Shown one piece after another: positions 8,555 through 17,308 of a stretch of DNA of 64,000 nt. The stretch's first letter is position 1, and every line of letters begins with the position of its first letter. This DNA comes from Cellvibrionaceae bacterium. GTDB taxonomy: Bacteria > Pseudomonadota > Gammaproteobacteria > Pseudomonadales > Cellvibrionaceae. Below the pieces are notes generated by a model. The model saw only the letters and a list, made by a program, of their open reading frames with translations. It did no database searches and was not told the DNA's origin. The stretch is taken from assembly GCA_021151825.1 (NCBI GenBank), contig JAGKWQ010000005.1, positions 124,001-188,000 on the forward strand, read 5' to 3'. The position numbers were made by a program, and so were the translations under genes.

Positions 8555-8566
8555 AAGTACGTACTT
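8555..8566. promoter_or_regulatory. Perfect 12-bp palindrome upstream of the MFS promoter
   Basis: AAGTACGTACTT is a perfect palindrome placed just upstream of the predicted -35 box of the MFS gene. The placement fits a TetR- or MarR-type regulator site, but no such regulator gene is nearby. Confidence 0.35.
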
Positions 8567-8574
8567 ACAGCAAG

Positions 8575-8601
8575 ATATGGCCCGAAATTCCCGGGCCATA
8601 T
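8575..8601 (-). terminator. Hairpin downstream of the GH9 gene
   Basis: A 10-bp perfect stem (ATATGGCCCG with its complement) has an AT-rich loop and lies 30 bp after the GH9 stop codon. No T tract follows on the minus strand, so the terminator call is tentative. Confidence 0.45.
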
Positions 8602-8629
8602 ACAGACGCTGGCTCAGCGCAATCGCCTA

Positions 8630-10489
8630 CTAATTGAGCGCAATCGCATAAATGTACCAGGCCGTGTGCGGCAACCACTGCTCTGCCCAACGCCAATCGA
8701 TATCCTTGCCGGTTTCCGCGTAGCTGCGATTCAGGTCGATATCCCGCTCATTATCCAAGCCACCGGTAATACCGTTCACGATCCCGCCCGGCGCGTTGGT
8801 GTATTGGAAGGTCGCAAAGAAATCGTACTGGACATTATTACGGCCGGTACCTTCCAGCATGGAGGCATCAAACGGGTTCAACCCGATAATCCAGTTGAGC
8901 TGATTCCAGGCGTAGGTGTTGAGTTTGGCTTTAAAACCAGCATCGTCGGTATATTTTGCAGCCAGGCGCGCAGCCGCTGCCAACGAAGCCAAACGCGCAT
9001 TTTCCCCCTGCCACCAGGGCGCGGTTTCAGTATCGTGGGGATAGAAAAACGCACTGCGCCGCTCACCCTTTACGTTTTGCACATACTGGCGCGCCAAACC
9101 AAAAGGATTGCTCACTTCATTGGTCAATGCCAATTCAAACTCCAGATGCTTACGCACAGCGGCCATCAGGGTTTTCTGTTCTTTCTTGCTCGCCAGCGGG
9201 TAATAGTTCATCAGGCTAACCACCGGGAAACCCGCTTCCGCCGCATGGAAAAACGGGCGGTTTTTATCGTCTGCACGCCAGTAGTTGCGATAGTGTTTAT
9301 CGCCCGATAAACGTTTCACCAATGCGCTCGCCCTGGCACTGGCAGCTTTGCGATACTCTTCTTTGCCCGTTGTTTTCAGCAGCTCGGTCGCCGCGATCAG
9401 GGCGGTGTAGTCATCGACAATATTGTTAATGCCGTCATTGGTCAGCTTCAGGTTATTGGCTTGCAAAAAGCGGAAGGCGTCTTCGGCTGCTTGCAGGTAT
9501 TGCGCCTGGGTGTATTCGCCCGATGACTCCTGCCGTGCTGCAGCAGCCAGCGACGCAATTGCCACTCCGCCACCTTCGCGGAAGCTCGTTTCGTAGAGAT
9601 GCCCTTCCAGCATTTCATGCATCTTGCCGGAGCCATGTTTCCAGTCGGAATCTTTGGTTTCCTTCAGGGCAAAGGCTTTCATCGGTGGCATCAGGCGGCG
9701 ATCTTCCGGTGCCTTTTTGGGCCCCATGCCGCCCACACTGCGATAGAAAGAACCGCCCGGTACATGGACGCGCACCAGATAATCCGCCCCGAACATCGCT
9801 TCATCCAGCAACCGGCGACGATATTGGCTGAAATTTTCATCCTTGCGCTCAGTCAATGCCTCATAAACCAGCAGCAGGTTCAGCGGCACCAGTGATAATT
9901 GCTGGGGATTGAAGTACGTTGAAAACGACAAGTGCGATAAATGCTTGCCGTAGTCGCCCGTGGCGTCGTACCAACCGCCATGCACATCAACTTTGGGTTT
10001 TTCCGGATTCTCCGCGAAGCTCATCTGGCTATCGGCTTTATCCAGCAAGCCTGAAGAGCGCTGGCCTTTGAAGTAATACAGGACATCGGAAAGTGTATTG
10101 CGCTCTAGTAACTGACGTTGGATCACAAAGGGGTAGGATTCGAGCCAACCATCAGCGCGCTGGCAACGGATGCGGTAATTTCCCTCGGCGGTAACCTGGC
10201 TGAATTCCCAGGTCCAGAAATGCCAATCGCGCCATTGATCTACCTTGCCCACAGCAACGGGTTTGGCGGTATGCAGGAGCGCGCCGGTTTTGGTATCCAC
10301 CAACTGGCATTGGTCGAACTTGTCGCCTTCATGCCCTTTGATAACGGCTTGCTTCCACGCCTGGGTGTCATAACCCAGGTGATTGGTGAGAATGAGCGGA
10401 TCGCTCGCGGCAACACAGCCTGCCGCCCATAAACCGGTGAGCCCCAGTGCAAGGGCACTGCGGGAAAAACTGAAAAAATGGCGGAACAT
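8630..10489 (-). CDS. GH9 glycoside hydrolase, lipoprotein (cellulase/cellodextrinase type)
   Basis: A 619-residue lipoprotein with lipobox WAAGC (Cys25). An N-terminal immunoglobulin-like domain of the CelD_N type (about 30-125; TNHLGYDTQAWKQAVIKG) is followed by the GH9 (alpha/alpha)6 barrel (about 135-619). The catalytic-base motif appears as GGWYDATGDYGKH at 171-183, HDTETAPWWQGEN near 490 is the conserved His/Asn loop, and DNERDIDLN (Glu near 581) carries the proton donor. GH9 enzymes invert beta-1,4-glucan bonds. The surface tether and lack of a CBM suggest action on soluble cellodextrins or mixed-linkage glucan rather than crystalline cellulose, which is an inference. Some GH9 proteins of this layout act on glucosamine oligomers. 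A good AGGAGG-type ribosome site precedes the ATG. Confidence 0.88.
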   Translation of the reverse strand: MFRHFFSFSRSALALGLTGLWAAGCVAASDPLILTNHLGYDTQAWKQAVIKGHEGDKFDQCQLVDTKTGALLHTAKPVAVGKVDQWRDWHFWTWEFSQVTAEGNYRIRCQRADGWLESYPFVIQRQLLERNTLSDVLYYFKGQRSSGLLDKADSQMSFAENPEKPKVDVHGGWYDATGDYGKHLSHLSFSTYFNPQQLSLVPLNLLLVYEALTERKDENFSQYRRRLLDEAMFGADYLVRVHVPGGSFYRSVGGMGPKKAPEDRRLMPPMKAFALKETKDSDWKHGSGKMHEMLEGHLYETSFREGGGVAIASLAAAARQESSGEYTQAQYLQAAEDAFRFLQANNLKLTNDGINNIVDDYTALIAATELLKTTGKEEYRKAASARASALVKRLSGDKHYRNYWRADDKNRPFFHAAEAGFPVVSLMNYYPLASKKEQKTLMAAVRKHLEFELALTNEVSNPFGLARQYVQNVKGERRSAFFYPHDTETAPWWQGENARLASLAAAARLAAKYTDDAGFKAKLNTYAWNQLNWIIGLNPFDASMLEGTGRNNVQYDFFATFQYTNAPGGIVNGITGGLDNERDIDLNRSYAETGKDIDWRWAEQWLPHTAWYIYAIALN

Positions 10490-10572
10490 TTCCGTCCTCC
10501 TGTTGAGAGGTGATAAGTGAAATGTTCTCCAGGTATGTGGCGATAGTGGTTTTTGGGTTGCCGTTATTTTTT

Positions 10573-10615
10573 GTCATCCCACTGCCAGGGTATTTTTTAT
10601 GAAGAACCAGGCGGC
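10573..10615 (-). promoter_or_regulatory. Variant of the shared GTGGGACGAC upstream element (copy E, before GH9)
   Basis: On the minus strand GTGGGATGAC lies 84 bp upstream of the GH9 start, preceded by GCCTGGTTC. Other copies in the window (28750, 30669, 38013, 41689) share the same two blocks. Here the spacing between the blocks is about 6 nt longer and one base of the core differs, so this copy is the least certain. Confidence 0.35.
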
Positions 10616-10692
10616 AGGTCGGCAACTCCATACTAGGCGATAGGTCTGCCAAATACTGTTCGCAGGAAGTAAAGATTTATCAAGTCTGGCGC

Positions 10693-10721
10693 CCTGCCAG
10701 CGCTAGCCTTTGTGGTATGAT
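10693..10721 (+). promoter_or_regulatory. Predicted promoter of serA (extended -10)
   Basis: TGGTATGAT forms an extended -10 (TGn plus TATGAT). The -35 region about 17 nt upstream is weak (CCTGCC). Confidence 0.4.
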
Positions 10722-10834
10722 GCGCGCCTTTTCAGCCCGCCGATGCTTATGATCCGGCCCCTTTCGTCTCCCGTTTGATGTCATTACTCCCGGAGACGCT
10801 GCTGCCCCGTTTTCAAACTTTAGGAGTTGTCCCC

Positions 10835-12064
10835 ATGAGCAAGACCTCGTTAGACAAAAGCAAAATCAAATTTCTGTTACTGGAAGGTGTCCACCAATCT
10901 GCCGTAGATACCCTGAATGCCCAGGGCTATACCAATATCGATTACCTGAAAACCGCATTGTCAGAAGATGAACTGATCGCCCGCATCCAGGACGCGCATT
11001 TCGTTGGCCTGCGTTCACGTACCCAATTGACCCGCCGTGTGTTTGAAAATGCGCCCAAACTGATTGCTGCCGGCTGTTTCTGCATCGGTACCAATCAGGT
11101 GGATTTGAAAGCGGCGCAAGAACACGGCGTGGCGGTTTTTAATGCGCCCTACTCCAATACCCGTTCAGTGGCAGAACTGGTGATTGCTGAAGCAATTTTG
11201 TTGCTGCGCAACATCCCGCAGAAAAACTTTGTATGCCATCGCGGTGGCTGGGATAAATCGGCTGTTGGCTCGTTTGAAATTCGCGGTAAAACCCTGGGCC
11301 TGATTGGCTACGGTTCTATCGGCAGCCAAACCAGCGTATTGGCGGAATCGCTCGGTATGAAAGTGCGTTTCTATGACGTAGTGACCAAATTACCATTGGG
11401 TAATGCAGCCCAAGTGCGCAACCTGGACGAGCTGCTCGCCACGTCTGACATCATCAGCCTGCACGTACCGGAGACTCTGGCGACGCAAGATATGATCGGC
11501 GCACGCGAAATCGCGCTGATGAAAAAAGGCGCGATCCTGATCAACGCCTCACGCGGTACGGTGGTGGATATTGATGCATTGGCGGCAGCGGTTAAATCCG
11601 GGCAAATTGCCGGTGCTGCAATCGATGTATTCCCTGAAGAACCTAAAGCCAATGGCGATGAATTCATCAGCCCATTGCGCGGTTTGGACAATGTAATCCT
11701 CACTCCGCACATTGGCGGTTCCACCATGGAAGCGCAAGAAAATATCGGCATTGAAGTCGCCGAGAAGCTGATCAAATACTCCGACAACGGCACCACCACC
11801 AGCTCGGTCAACTTCCCTGAAGTAGCCCTGCCCGGTCATCCGGACGCGCACCGTTTGCTGCACGTTCACGCCAATGTCCCCGGCGTATTGTCGAAAATCA
11901 ACAAGATTTTCTCCGACAACCAGATCAATATTTCTTCCCAGTACCTGCAAACCAATGACAAGGTTGGTTATGTTGTGGTTGATATCAACTCACCGTACAG
12001 CGAAGTAGCGTTGGAGCAGTTGAAGAATATTGAAGGGACTATTCGTTGCCGGGTGTTGTTCTAG
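10835..12064 (+). CDS. serA: D-3-phosphoglycerate dehydrogenase
   Basis: A 409-residue protein, close to E. coli SerA (410). It oxidises 3-phosphoglycerate to 3-phosphohydroxypyruvate with NAD, the first step of serine synthesis. Seen in sequence: the substrate domain, the Rossmann motif LGLIGYGSIGSQT, the catalytic Arg/Glu/His segments (NASRGTVVDIDAL, LTPHIGGSTMEAQENIG) and a C-terminal ACT domain (HVHANVPGVLSKINKIFS) that normally gives feedback inhibition by serine. The frame is open 20 codons further upstream, but the ATG at 10835 has a TAGGAG ribosome site and matches the family start MSKTSL. The stop codon lies inside a 21-bp unit that is repeated directly downstream. Confidence 0.96.
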   Translation: MSKTSLDKSKIKFLLLEGVHQSAVDTLNAQGYTNIDYLKTALSEDELIARIQDAHFVGLRSRTQLTRRVFENAPKLIAAGCFCIGTNQVDLKAAQEHGVAVFNAPYSNTRSVAELVIAEAILLLRNIPQKNFVCHRGGWDKSAVGSFEIRGKTLGLIGYGSIGSQTSVLAESLGMKVRFYDVVTKLPLGNAAQVRNLDELLATSDIISLHVPETLATQDMIGAREIALMKKGAILINASRGTVVDIDALAAAVKSGQIAGAAIDVFPEEPKANGDEFISPLRGLDNVILTPHIGGSTMEAQENIGIEVAEKLIKYSDNGTTTSSVNFPEVALPGHPDAHRLLHVHANVPGVLSKINKIFSDNQINISSQYLQTNDKVGYVVVDINSPYSEVALEQLKNIEGTIRCRVLF

Positions 12065-12086
12065 GTCGTTGCCGGGTGTTGTTCTA
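12043..12086. repeat. 21-bp direct tandem duplication across the serA stop codon
   Basis: The unit starting TCGTTGCCGGGTGTTG and ending TTCTA occurs at 12043-12063 and again at 12066-12086 (period 23 bp). The first copy encodes the last residues of SerA and most of its stop codon. The second is non-coding. Confidence 0.9.
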
Positions 12087-12112
12087 ATCGATAATAGATT
12101 TTGTTGGGACAA

Positions 12113-12145
12113 TAAAAAAACGCCGCACTTAGTGCGGCGTTTTTG
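12113..12145. terminator. Bidirectional rho-independent terminator (serA / dedA)
   Basis: The stem CGCCGCAC/GTGCGGCG is flanked by A7 on the left and T5 on the right, serving the convergent serA and DedA genes. Confidence 0.88.
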
Positions 12146-12157
12146 TTTTCCATTACA

Positions 12158-12826
12158 TCAATTTGCAACCGAGCTTTCTTTATTGGCCTTGCTGGCTTTA
12201 CGCGCTTTCCAGGCTTCGTAAACGATTGGCAAAACCGACAACACCAGAATACCAAGAATCAACAACGTGAAGTTTTTGCGCACCACCGGCAAATTGCCAA
12301 ACCAGTAACCGGCGTACAGGAAAATCCCCACCCATAACACGGCCCCAATAACGTTGTACGCCATAAAACGTTTATAACCCATGCTGCTCATGCCTGCCGC
12401 AAAGGGCGCAAAGGTACGGAAAATCGGCACAAAACGAGTCATCACGATAGTTTTACCGCCGTGCTTTTCATAAAACGCATGGGCGCGATCCAGATAATCG
12501 CGGCGGAAAATTTTGGAATTGGGGTTGCGAAACAAGCGCTCGCCAAAGAAATGGCCAATCGTATAGTTCACTGTATTACCCAGGATTGCCGCACTAACAA
12601 CCACCAGCGCCATCAAATTCACATCCAGCGTAGTACCTACGACTAATGCCCCCGTGGCAAACAGTAGCGAATCACCGGGCAGGAATGGTGTCACCACCAA
12701 ACCGGTCTCACAGAAAATAATCAGGAACAAAATGCCGTAAATCCACAATCCATATTGGTTAAACAGCTCTGTGAGGTGCTGGTCCACATGCAAAATAAAA
12801 CTGATAGCTAATTGGATAAGTTCCAC
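12158..12826 (-). CDS. DedA family membrane protein
   Basis: A 222-residue polytopic membrane protein of the DedA/SNARE-associated family. Family motifs are FCETGLVVTPFLPGDSLLF (re-entrant helix with the conserved Glu and the PGDS turn), YTIGHFFGERLF and FVPIFRTFAPFAAGMSSMGY (conserved Arg residues). Recent work places DedA proteins among flippases that recycle undecaprenyl phosphate or phospholipids, and they support membrane potential homeostasis and resistance to cationic peptides. The C-terminal tail (about 200-222) is basic and cytoplasmic. Which paralogue it corresponds to (YqjA, YghB or DedA) cannot be settled by eye. Confidence 0.92.
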   Translation of the reverse strand: MELIQLAISFILHVDQHLTELFNQYGLWIYGILFLIIFCETGLVVTPFLPGDSLLFATGALVVGTTLDVNLMALVVVSAAILGNTVNYTIGHFFGERLFRNPNSKIFRRDYLDRAHAFYEKHGGKTIVMTRFVPIFRTFAPFAAGMSSMGYKRFMAYNVIGAVLWVGIFLYAGYWFGNLPVVRKNFTLLILGILVLSVLPIVYEAWKARKASKANKESSVAN

Positions 12827-12862
12827 GGTAAATCCTTAGTCGTCGCTGATAATGAAATGGGT

Positions 12863-13861
12863 TCAGGGCAGTGTACAAAAATAATCACGCAAGGTTACAA
12901 AGACTTGTTCACGAAAATCGTCACGCTCGTTCACTAATTGGTGACCGGCCCCGTCAATAAGCTGCACGGTTGCATTTGGCAACTTGTGTTGCAGCTGGTT
13001 CAGGTTGTAACGCCAGGCCACCGTTTGATCGTCGGTTCCCTGAATAATAAGCATGGGTTTACCCAACGGTTGCCAGCGCCGGAATTGCGCATCCCAGTTT
13101 TTCATAGCCCCCACCCAGCGCACTGAAAGGAAGCGCGACTGCAGGCAATCCTCCTCATCCAGGAAGCGGATAAAGTTTTCATCATGGGAACTGCGCGAAG
13201 GGCCACGTGGTAACTGGCGAACAAATCGATGGAAGAGCATATAGAGCCAGCGCCCGCGCGTCCATCCACGCGGCAGGATCAGTGGAGCGCACAGCGCAGT
13301 TTTGCCCAACAAGGGTTCGGAGCGACGGGAATCGTAACGCCATAAATGATTGAGCAATACCGCGCCGCCAGTGCTCTGGCCTACCGCTTGCCAGGGTGAG
13401 GGCAAGCGTCGTTGTGCGCGCAGAAGAATCGCTTCCAGCACATCGCCATATTGATCAAATGATTCTATCGTCGCGCACTCACCACTGCTCAAACCATGGC
13501 CAGGCAAATCAAATATCAATACTGCGAAGCGCTGTGCCAGTGCAAAGGCAATGACCTTATCGTAAATCCCCACATGGTCGTAATAGCCGTGTACCACCAC
13601 CAGTGTGCCGCGCGCTTGCGCGGGAATCCAATATTGGGTGGCAATACGAAAACCACCTGTCGTTACCATTCCCAGCACGTGCACAAGCCCGGGGTATTGC
13701 GCTGAAAAATCCAGCCGATAACTCGCAAGATAGCTTTCCAATAACGGATTATCAGTACCAATGCCCTCAGGTTCGGCGACAAACTCAAGCTCAGGTAATG
13801 CCGCTTGCAATACATCGGCCTGGTTGCGGGTAAAACTCACTGGCGACATAAAAAAATCCAT
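12863..13861 (-). CDS. Alpha/beta hydrolase, lysophospholipase/monoacylglycerol lipase-like
   Basis: A 332-residue alpha/beta-hydrolase (serine aminopeptidase S33/Hydrolase_4 type). Seen: the oxyanion strand VVVHGYYDH (about 88-96), the nucleophile elbow GQSTGG with Ser163, an Asp in QGTDDQTV (about 284) and His in GAGHQLVNE (about 309). PldB-like enzymes cleave lysophospholipids or monoacylglycerols. There is no signal peptide, so it is probably cytoplasmic. The true substrate is unknown. ATG codons at 13861 and 13849 are both possible starts, and neither has a strong ribosome site. It lies between dedA and the divergent AraC regulator. Confidence 0.82.
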   Translation of the reverse strand: MDFFMSPVSFTRNQADVLQAALPELEFVAEPEGIGTDNPLLESYLASYRLDFSAQYPGLVHVLGMVTTGGFRIATQYWIPAQARGTLVVVHGYYDHVGIYDKVIAFALAQRFAVLIFDLPGHGLSSGECATIESFDQYGDVLEAILLRAQRRLPSPWQAVGQSTGGAVLLNHLWRYDSRRSEPLLGKTALCAPLILPRGWTRGRWLYMLFHRFVRQLPRGPSRSSHDENFIRFLDEEDCLQSRFLSVRWVGAMKNWDAQFRRWQPLGKPMLIIQGTDDQTVAWRYNLNQLQHKLPNATVQLIDGAGHQLVNERDDFREQVFVTLRDYFCTLP

Positions 13862-14062
13862 GACTCAGATGTGGTAGGTAAAACAGCCTGTAATCGATTG
13901 CTTAATAATAAATGTCGGTGCACACATAACACGCTTATGTAACGCCCGGTAAATCGGTGCGACACTCGCGGATGCTTCCACTATAATCACCCCCGTCAAC
14001 CAAAAACACTAAAAAAAACAGACCTAAAAACCATAACAACGACAACACCAGGGTTTGAGCTC

Positions 14063-15223
14063 ATGCAAAAACACATATTCAATATCCACGACGTCGTCCT
14101 GTTTATGACGGTAGCAGAATGTTTCCTGCTCGTTATTTTCCAGGCAATCCTCCCGGTCAAAAACCAGCTCGCCAATCGCCTGCTCAGTACATTTTTAATT
14201 TCCATCGCCATCAGCTCGGCATGCATCATGGTGCTATGGAATGATGATGTAAGCCTGTTCACGGTATTTGATGAGCATTTATTACCCTACTTTCTCGTTA
14301 CAGCCCAATTGCTCAAGGGCCCATTGTTATTACTCTATGTAGCCTCGCTCACCGAAGACGCATTCAAACTGATGCGCAGGCATTTAGTGCATTTGATTCC
14401 CGCTGCGCTCGCAGTCCTCTGGCTGGCAATATTTCAAATCGATAGTACCGACTTGCGCTTCAGAACGCTGGGTATGAGCGAAACTGATCGCCAGATCGCC
14501 AATGGCATTTGGCATTTCATTAAAGTCATGCCGTTCTTTTATGCACTCGCCGCAGTAAATCGCGTGCGCCTGTATCGCATCGGCCTGCACAACCAATATT
14601 CAAATTTTTCACCGACAGAACCGAGCTGGTTAAATATATTAAGCCTTGGCTTTTTATTTACCTGGAGCTTTTCCATCCTGGTGCACGTTATTGCCAACAC
14701 TATTGCGCTCGCCGCACCACAAGTTTCAGACTTGTTTGGTATTACCGAAAACTACGTTATTTTTATCTTAATTAATGCCCTGTTTATTAACAGCGTGGTG
14801 CACACTCACAAGTTGCTCACCACCAAACCGGAAGTAGCCAAAGATAAAGTTGATGAAAAACTGACTGATACCGCTATCCAGAAAGTACAACAGGGAATGG
14901 AAATCCAGAAACTGTTCCTCAAACAAAACCTGAATATCGATGAGTTTTCCAAGCGCATTAATTTACCGGTGAAAGAGGTCTCGGCAGTTATCAATAAACA
15001 CTACGGCACTAATTTCTTCGAGTTTATGAATTCTTATCGGGTCGAGGAAGCCAAGCGTTTATTAAGCGATAACCAACATGCCGATATGACAGTTATGGAT
15101 GTGCTTTTGCATGCAGGATTTAACAGCAAATCGGCGTTTCATCGCTTCTTTAATCGCTTGGTGGGAATGTCGCCAACCGAATTTCGCAAACAAAACTTAC
15201 AAAAAGAAGCGAAAGCAATCTAG
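14063..15223 (+). CDS. Membrane-bound AraC-family transcriptional regulator
   Basis: A 386-residue fusion. The N-terminal half (about 1-255) has seven or so hydrophobic helices (FLLVIFQAILP, LLSTFLISIAISSACIMVL, LVHLIPAALAVLWLAIF, FFYALAAVNRVRL, ILSLGFLFTWSFSILVHVI, VIFILINALFINSVV). The C-terminal AraC-type DNA-binding domain (about 285-382) has two helix-turn-helix units (NIDEFSKRINLPVKEVSAVIN and VMDVLLHAGFNSKSAFHRFFNRLVGMSPTEFRK). The layout implies sensing within or across the membrane and direct promoter binding. Such regulators often sit beside polysaccharide-uptake genes in marine and soil gammaproteobacteria. It precedes the TBDR/GH16/GH3 locus, but direct control of it is only an inference. 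Confidence 0.85.
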   Translation: MQKHIFNIHDVVLFMTVAECFLLVIFQAILPVKNQLANRLLSTFLISIAISSACIMVLWNDDVSLFTVFDEHLLPYFLVTAQLLKGPLLLLYVASLTEDAFKLMRRHLVHLIPAALAVLWLAIFQIDSTDLRFRTLGMSETDRQIANGIWHFIKVMPFFYALAAVNRVRLYRIGLHNQYSNFSPTEPSWLNILSLGFLFTWSFSILVHVIANTIALAAPQVSDLFGITENYVIFILINALFINSVVHTHKLLTTKPEVAKDKVDEKLTDTAIQKVQQGMEIQKLFLKQNLNIDEFSKRINLPVKEVSAVINKHYGTNFFEFMNSYRVEEAKRLLSDNQHADMTVMDVLLHAGFNSKSAFHRFFNRLVGMSPTEFRKQNLQKEAKAI

Positions 15224-15232
15224 TACATTCAT

Positions 15233-15255
15233 CGCACCGGCAAGCAACCGGTGCG
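15233..15255. terminator. Hairpin between convergent araC-type and phosphoesterase genes
   Basis: An 8-bp perfect stem CGCACCGG/CCGGTGCG with a 7-nt loop lies between convergent stop codons. No T tract is present on either side. Confidence 0.45.
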
Positions 15256-15262
15256 CTGAAAC

Positions 15263-17308
15263 TCAAAGCGCCTCAATGGTCCCGGCATCCAGATCCAGGC
15301 GGAAATGATCACTGGGCGCGCCGCGGGAAAATTGCAGCAAGATACTCAATAATTGCCCAAGCTTTTGATGGTAATCAGAGCGCGGCCCACGAACCAATCC
15401 ACTTCCCTCATTGTCTATTGGCAACAATTGTCGGGCGAGTATTTCGTAATGTTTAATCCGTTGCGGATCGATATCACGCAGCGCCAACTGATCAGCATTC
15501 CACAAGCGATAAAAATCCATACTCAAATCCTGCCCATTCCATAACTGAAAATCTTCCAGCAATAGCCCTTGATCACGCACAACGCTTTCTGCTTTTTCCG
15601 TTGCACGCTGCCAGGCATCGGCCAACGTTTTATCCTGATTGTTATTTTCAAATTCTTTATTTTCAATAAGGGTACTAATCTGATCAAAATTCATATCAGT
15701 ATCCAGCTGCGACAACACCATCATTTGTTCGCCATTCAGTGCAATCAATAGCGCGCGAATATCTGCTGGCCACTCCTGCGGTAAAAAGCGCAAGCGCGCG
15801 AGCTCGCGCAAATGCCACTCGGTAAATTGGTGATAATTTTTGGCTTGCAGAATTTCCTTGTTCCAAATATCAGGTGCTTGAATCGAATGCAGATAATTCC
15901 ATTCTGCAAGGTAGTGCGGAAACAGTTCATTAAAACGCGGAACTTCATGTAATACGATTGTTTCAACATCTACTTTTTGATCGGGTTTTACACTGAGCAC
16001 TTTATACGCCGGCACATAAGCAGCAAGTGAGGGCGCCTGGATATTAAATAACACCTTGCCATTCTCACCGCGATAAACACCGCTATCATTAATATGCATA
16101 TGACCGGCCACGTGAATTTTTAGTCCAGTATCCGCCAGCGCTTTGCTAGTAGAAGTTGAAGGATTGCGACTCAATTGAAATTTGTCATCCCCCAGCAATT
16201 GCGCAATATCATTCGCCGCACCGTTATAATATTCCTGCATGGGGAAATGGGAAAATGCAATCAGGGTTTTATGTTGTGCTTGTGCGCGTTGCACAACATC
16301 GGCAATCCATTCCAGCAAATGAGTTTTGTGGGTGATGACTTTGTTATAACCGGCATCGCTCGAACCGGAAAAATTGTCGGCGTCCAGCACATTACCATTG
16401 CTATTTTTTTTAGGTTGGTAAACATTGGCATCAATTGCTAGCAACCATAAACCGGAGATAGGTTCTACCAGGTAACTGGTATCTGCTACCTGATAACAAT
16501 CGCTGTAATCCTGCTTTTTATATTTACCGCCAGCACCTTGATAGCAAATGTCGTACTGTCTTTTTTCAAATTGCGCCTGCTCAACTGCCGTTGGATAATC
16601 ATAATTTTCAGTGTTGTAATCACTGAAAGGCGTTTCGAAGTAGCGATATTTTTTCTGTGGATAGAAACCATACTGCCCGAGTAAATCCACAATCGGTTGA
16701 TACCCAAGCTCTTGTACATCATCCGAGCAAATTACAGCATGGCGATTATTATCAACACTGCTCGTTTGCTGGCACAACGGATGTTGCAAACTAAAAATGG
16801 GTTGTTCTTTTCCTTCGGCCCCTAAATAATCCGGTTTTCCTGCTGGATGCGAAACCGGCCGTGTTGGATCGTGATTACCCGGCGCCGCAAAAAATTCAAT
16901 GCCGTGTTCGCGATGGTATTTATCGAGGATAGTTTTTAAACCACGTACATGTAGTGGCTGGCCGTCATCACTAAAATCACCCGGCAGCGCGACATATCTA
17001 ATTTTCTTTTTAACAATGTCATCCAGTGCAGCAAGCAAGGCAAAATAATTTTCGTTAAACAAGCGCGTCGACTGTAATTGTGCGCGCATGGAGCGGATAG
17101 CTGCTTGCTGTTCACCCGCCGCCGTTGATGTAGACAACCCCGAAAATGCTGCATCGTTAAAATGCCCATACACATCGTGAAAATGAATGTCCGGCATAAA
17201 AGCGATACGAATGTCTGCAGACTGTTCTGCTGTTATCGCAGGCAATTTATTGCAACCGGAAACGCATGATATTAAAGCAGCAAATAACAACGGGAGCGGA
17301 AATTTCAT
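15263..17308 (-). CDS. Large calcineurin-like metallophosphoesterase, lipoprotein
   Basis: About 681 residues. The frame is open 22 codons further upstream, but the ATG at 17308 begins a lipoprotein signal peptide (MKFPLPLLFAALISCVSGC), so this start is preferred although its ribosome site is poor. The N-terminal about 430 residues carry all five calcineurin-like phosphoesterase blocks: DIHFHD (DxH), PGDFSDDG (GDxxD), PGNHD, FSHFP and GHMH, which bind two metal ions. The C-terminal about 220 residues are helical and not recognised. Members hydrolyse phosphomonoesters or phosphodiesters such as cyclic nucleotides or phospholipids. The protein is presumably periplasmic and anchored to the outer membrane. 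Substrate is unknown. Confidence 0.82.
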   Translation of the reverse strand: MKFPLPLLFAALISCVSGCNKLPAITAEQSADIRIAFMPDIHFHDVYGHFNDAAFSGLSTSTAAGEQQAAIRSMRAQLQSTRLFNENYFALLAALDDIVKKKIRYVALPGDFSDDGQPLHVRGLKTILDKYHREHGIEFFAAPGNHDPTRPVSHPAGKPDYLGAEGKEQPIFSLQHPLCQQTSSVDNNRHAVICSDDVQELGYQPIVDLLGQYGFYPQKKYRYFETPFSDYNTENYDYPTAVEQAQFEKRQYDICYQGAGGKYKKQDYSDCYQVADTSYLVEPISGLWLLAIDANVYQPKKNSNGNVLDADNFSGSSDAGYNKVITHKTHLLEWIADVVQRAQAQHKTLIAFSHFPMQEYYNGAANDIAQLLGDDKFQLSRNPSTSTSKALADTGLKIHVAGHMHINDSGVYRGENGKVLFNIQAPSLAAYVPAYKVLSVKPDQKVDVETIVLHEVPRFNELFPHYLAEWNYLHSIQAPDIWNKEILQAKNYHQFTEWHLRELARLRFLPQEWPADIRALLIALNGEQMMVLSQLDTDMNFDQISTLIENKEFENNNQDKTLADAWQRATEKAESVVRDQGLLLEDFQLWNGQDLSMDFYRLWNADQLALRDIDPQRIKHYEILARQLLPIDNEGSGLVRGPRSDYHQKLGQLLSILLQFSRGAPSDHFRLDLDAGTIEAL

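Larger units (their letters stand above)
10490..10834. other. Divergent intergenic region between GH9 and serA
   Basis: About 345 bp without a gene. It contains a variant of the shared glucan-regulon element (10573-10615), a predicted serA promoter (-10 TATGAT at 10716), and an inverted repeat CGTCTCC/GGAGACG at 10765-10798 in the serA leader that could form a hairpin. Confidence 0.7.
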
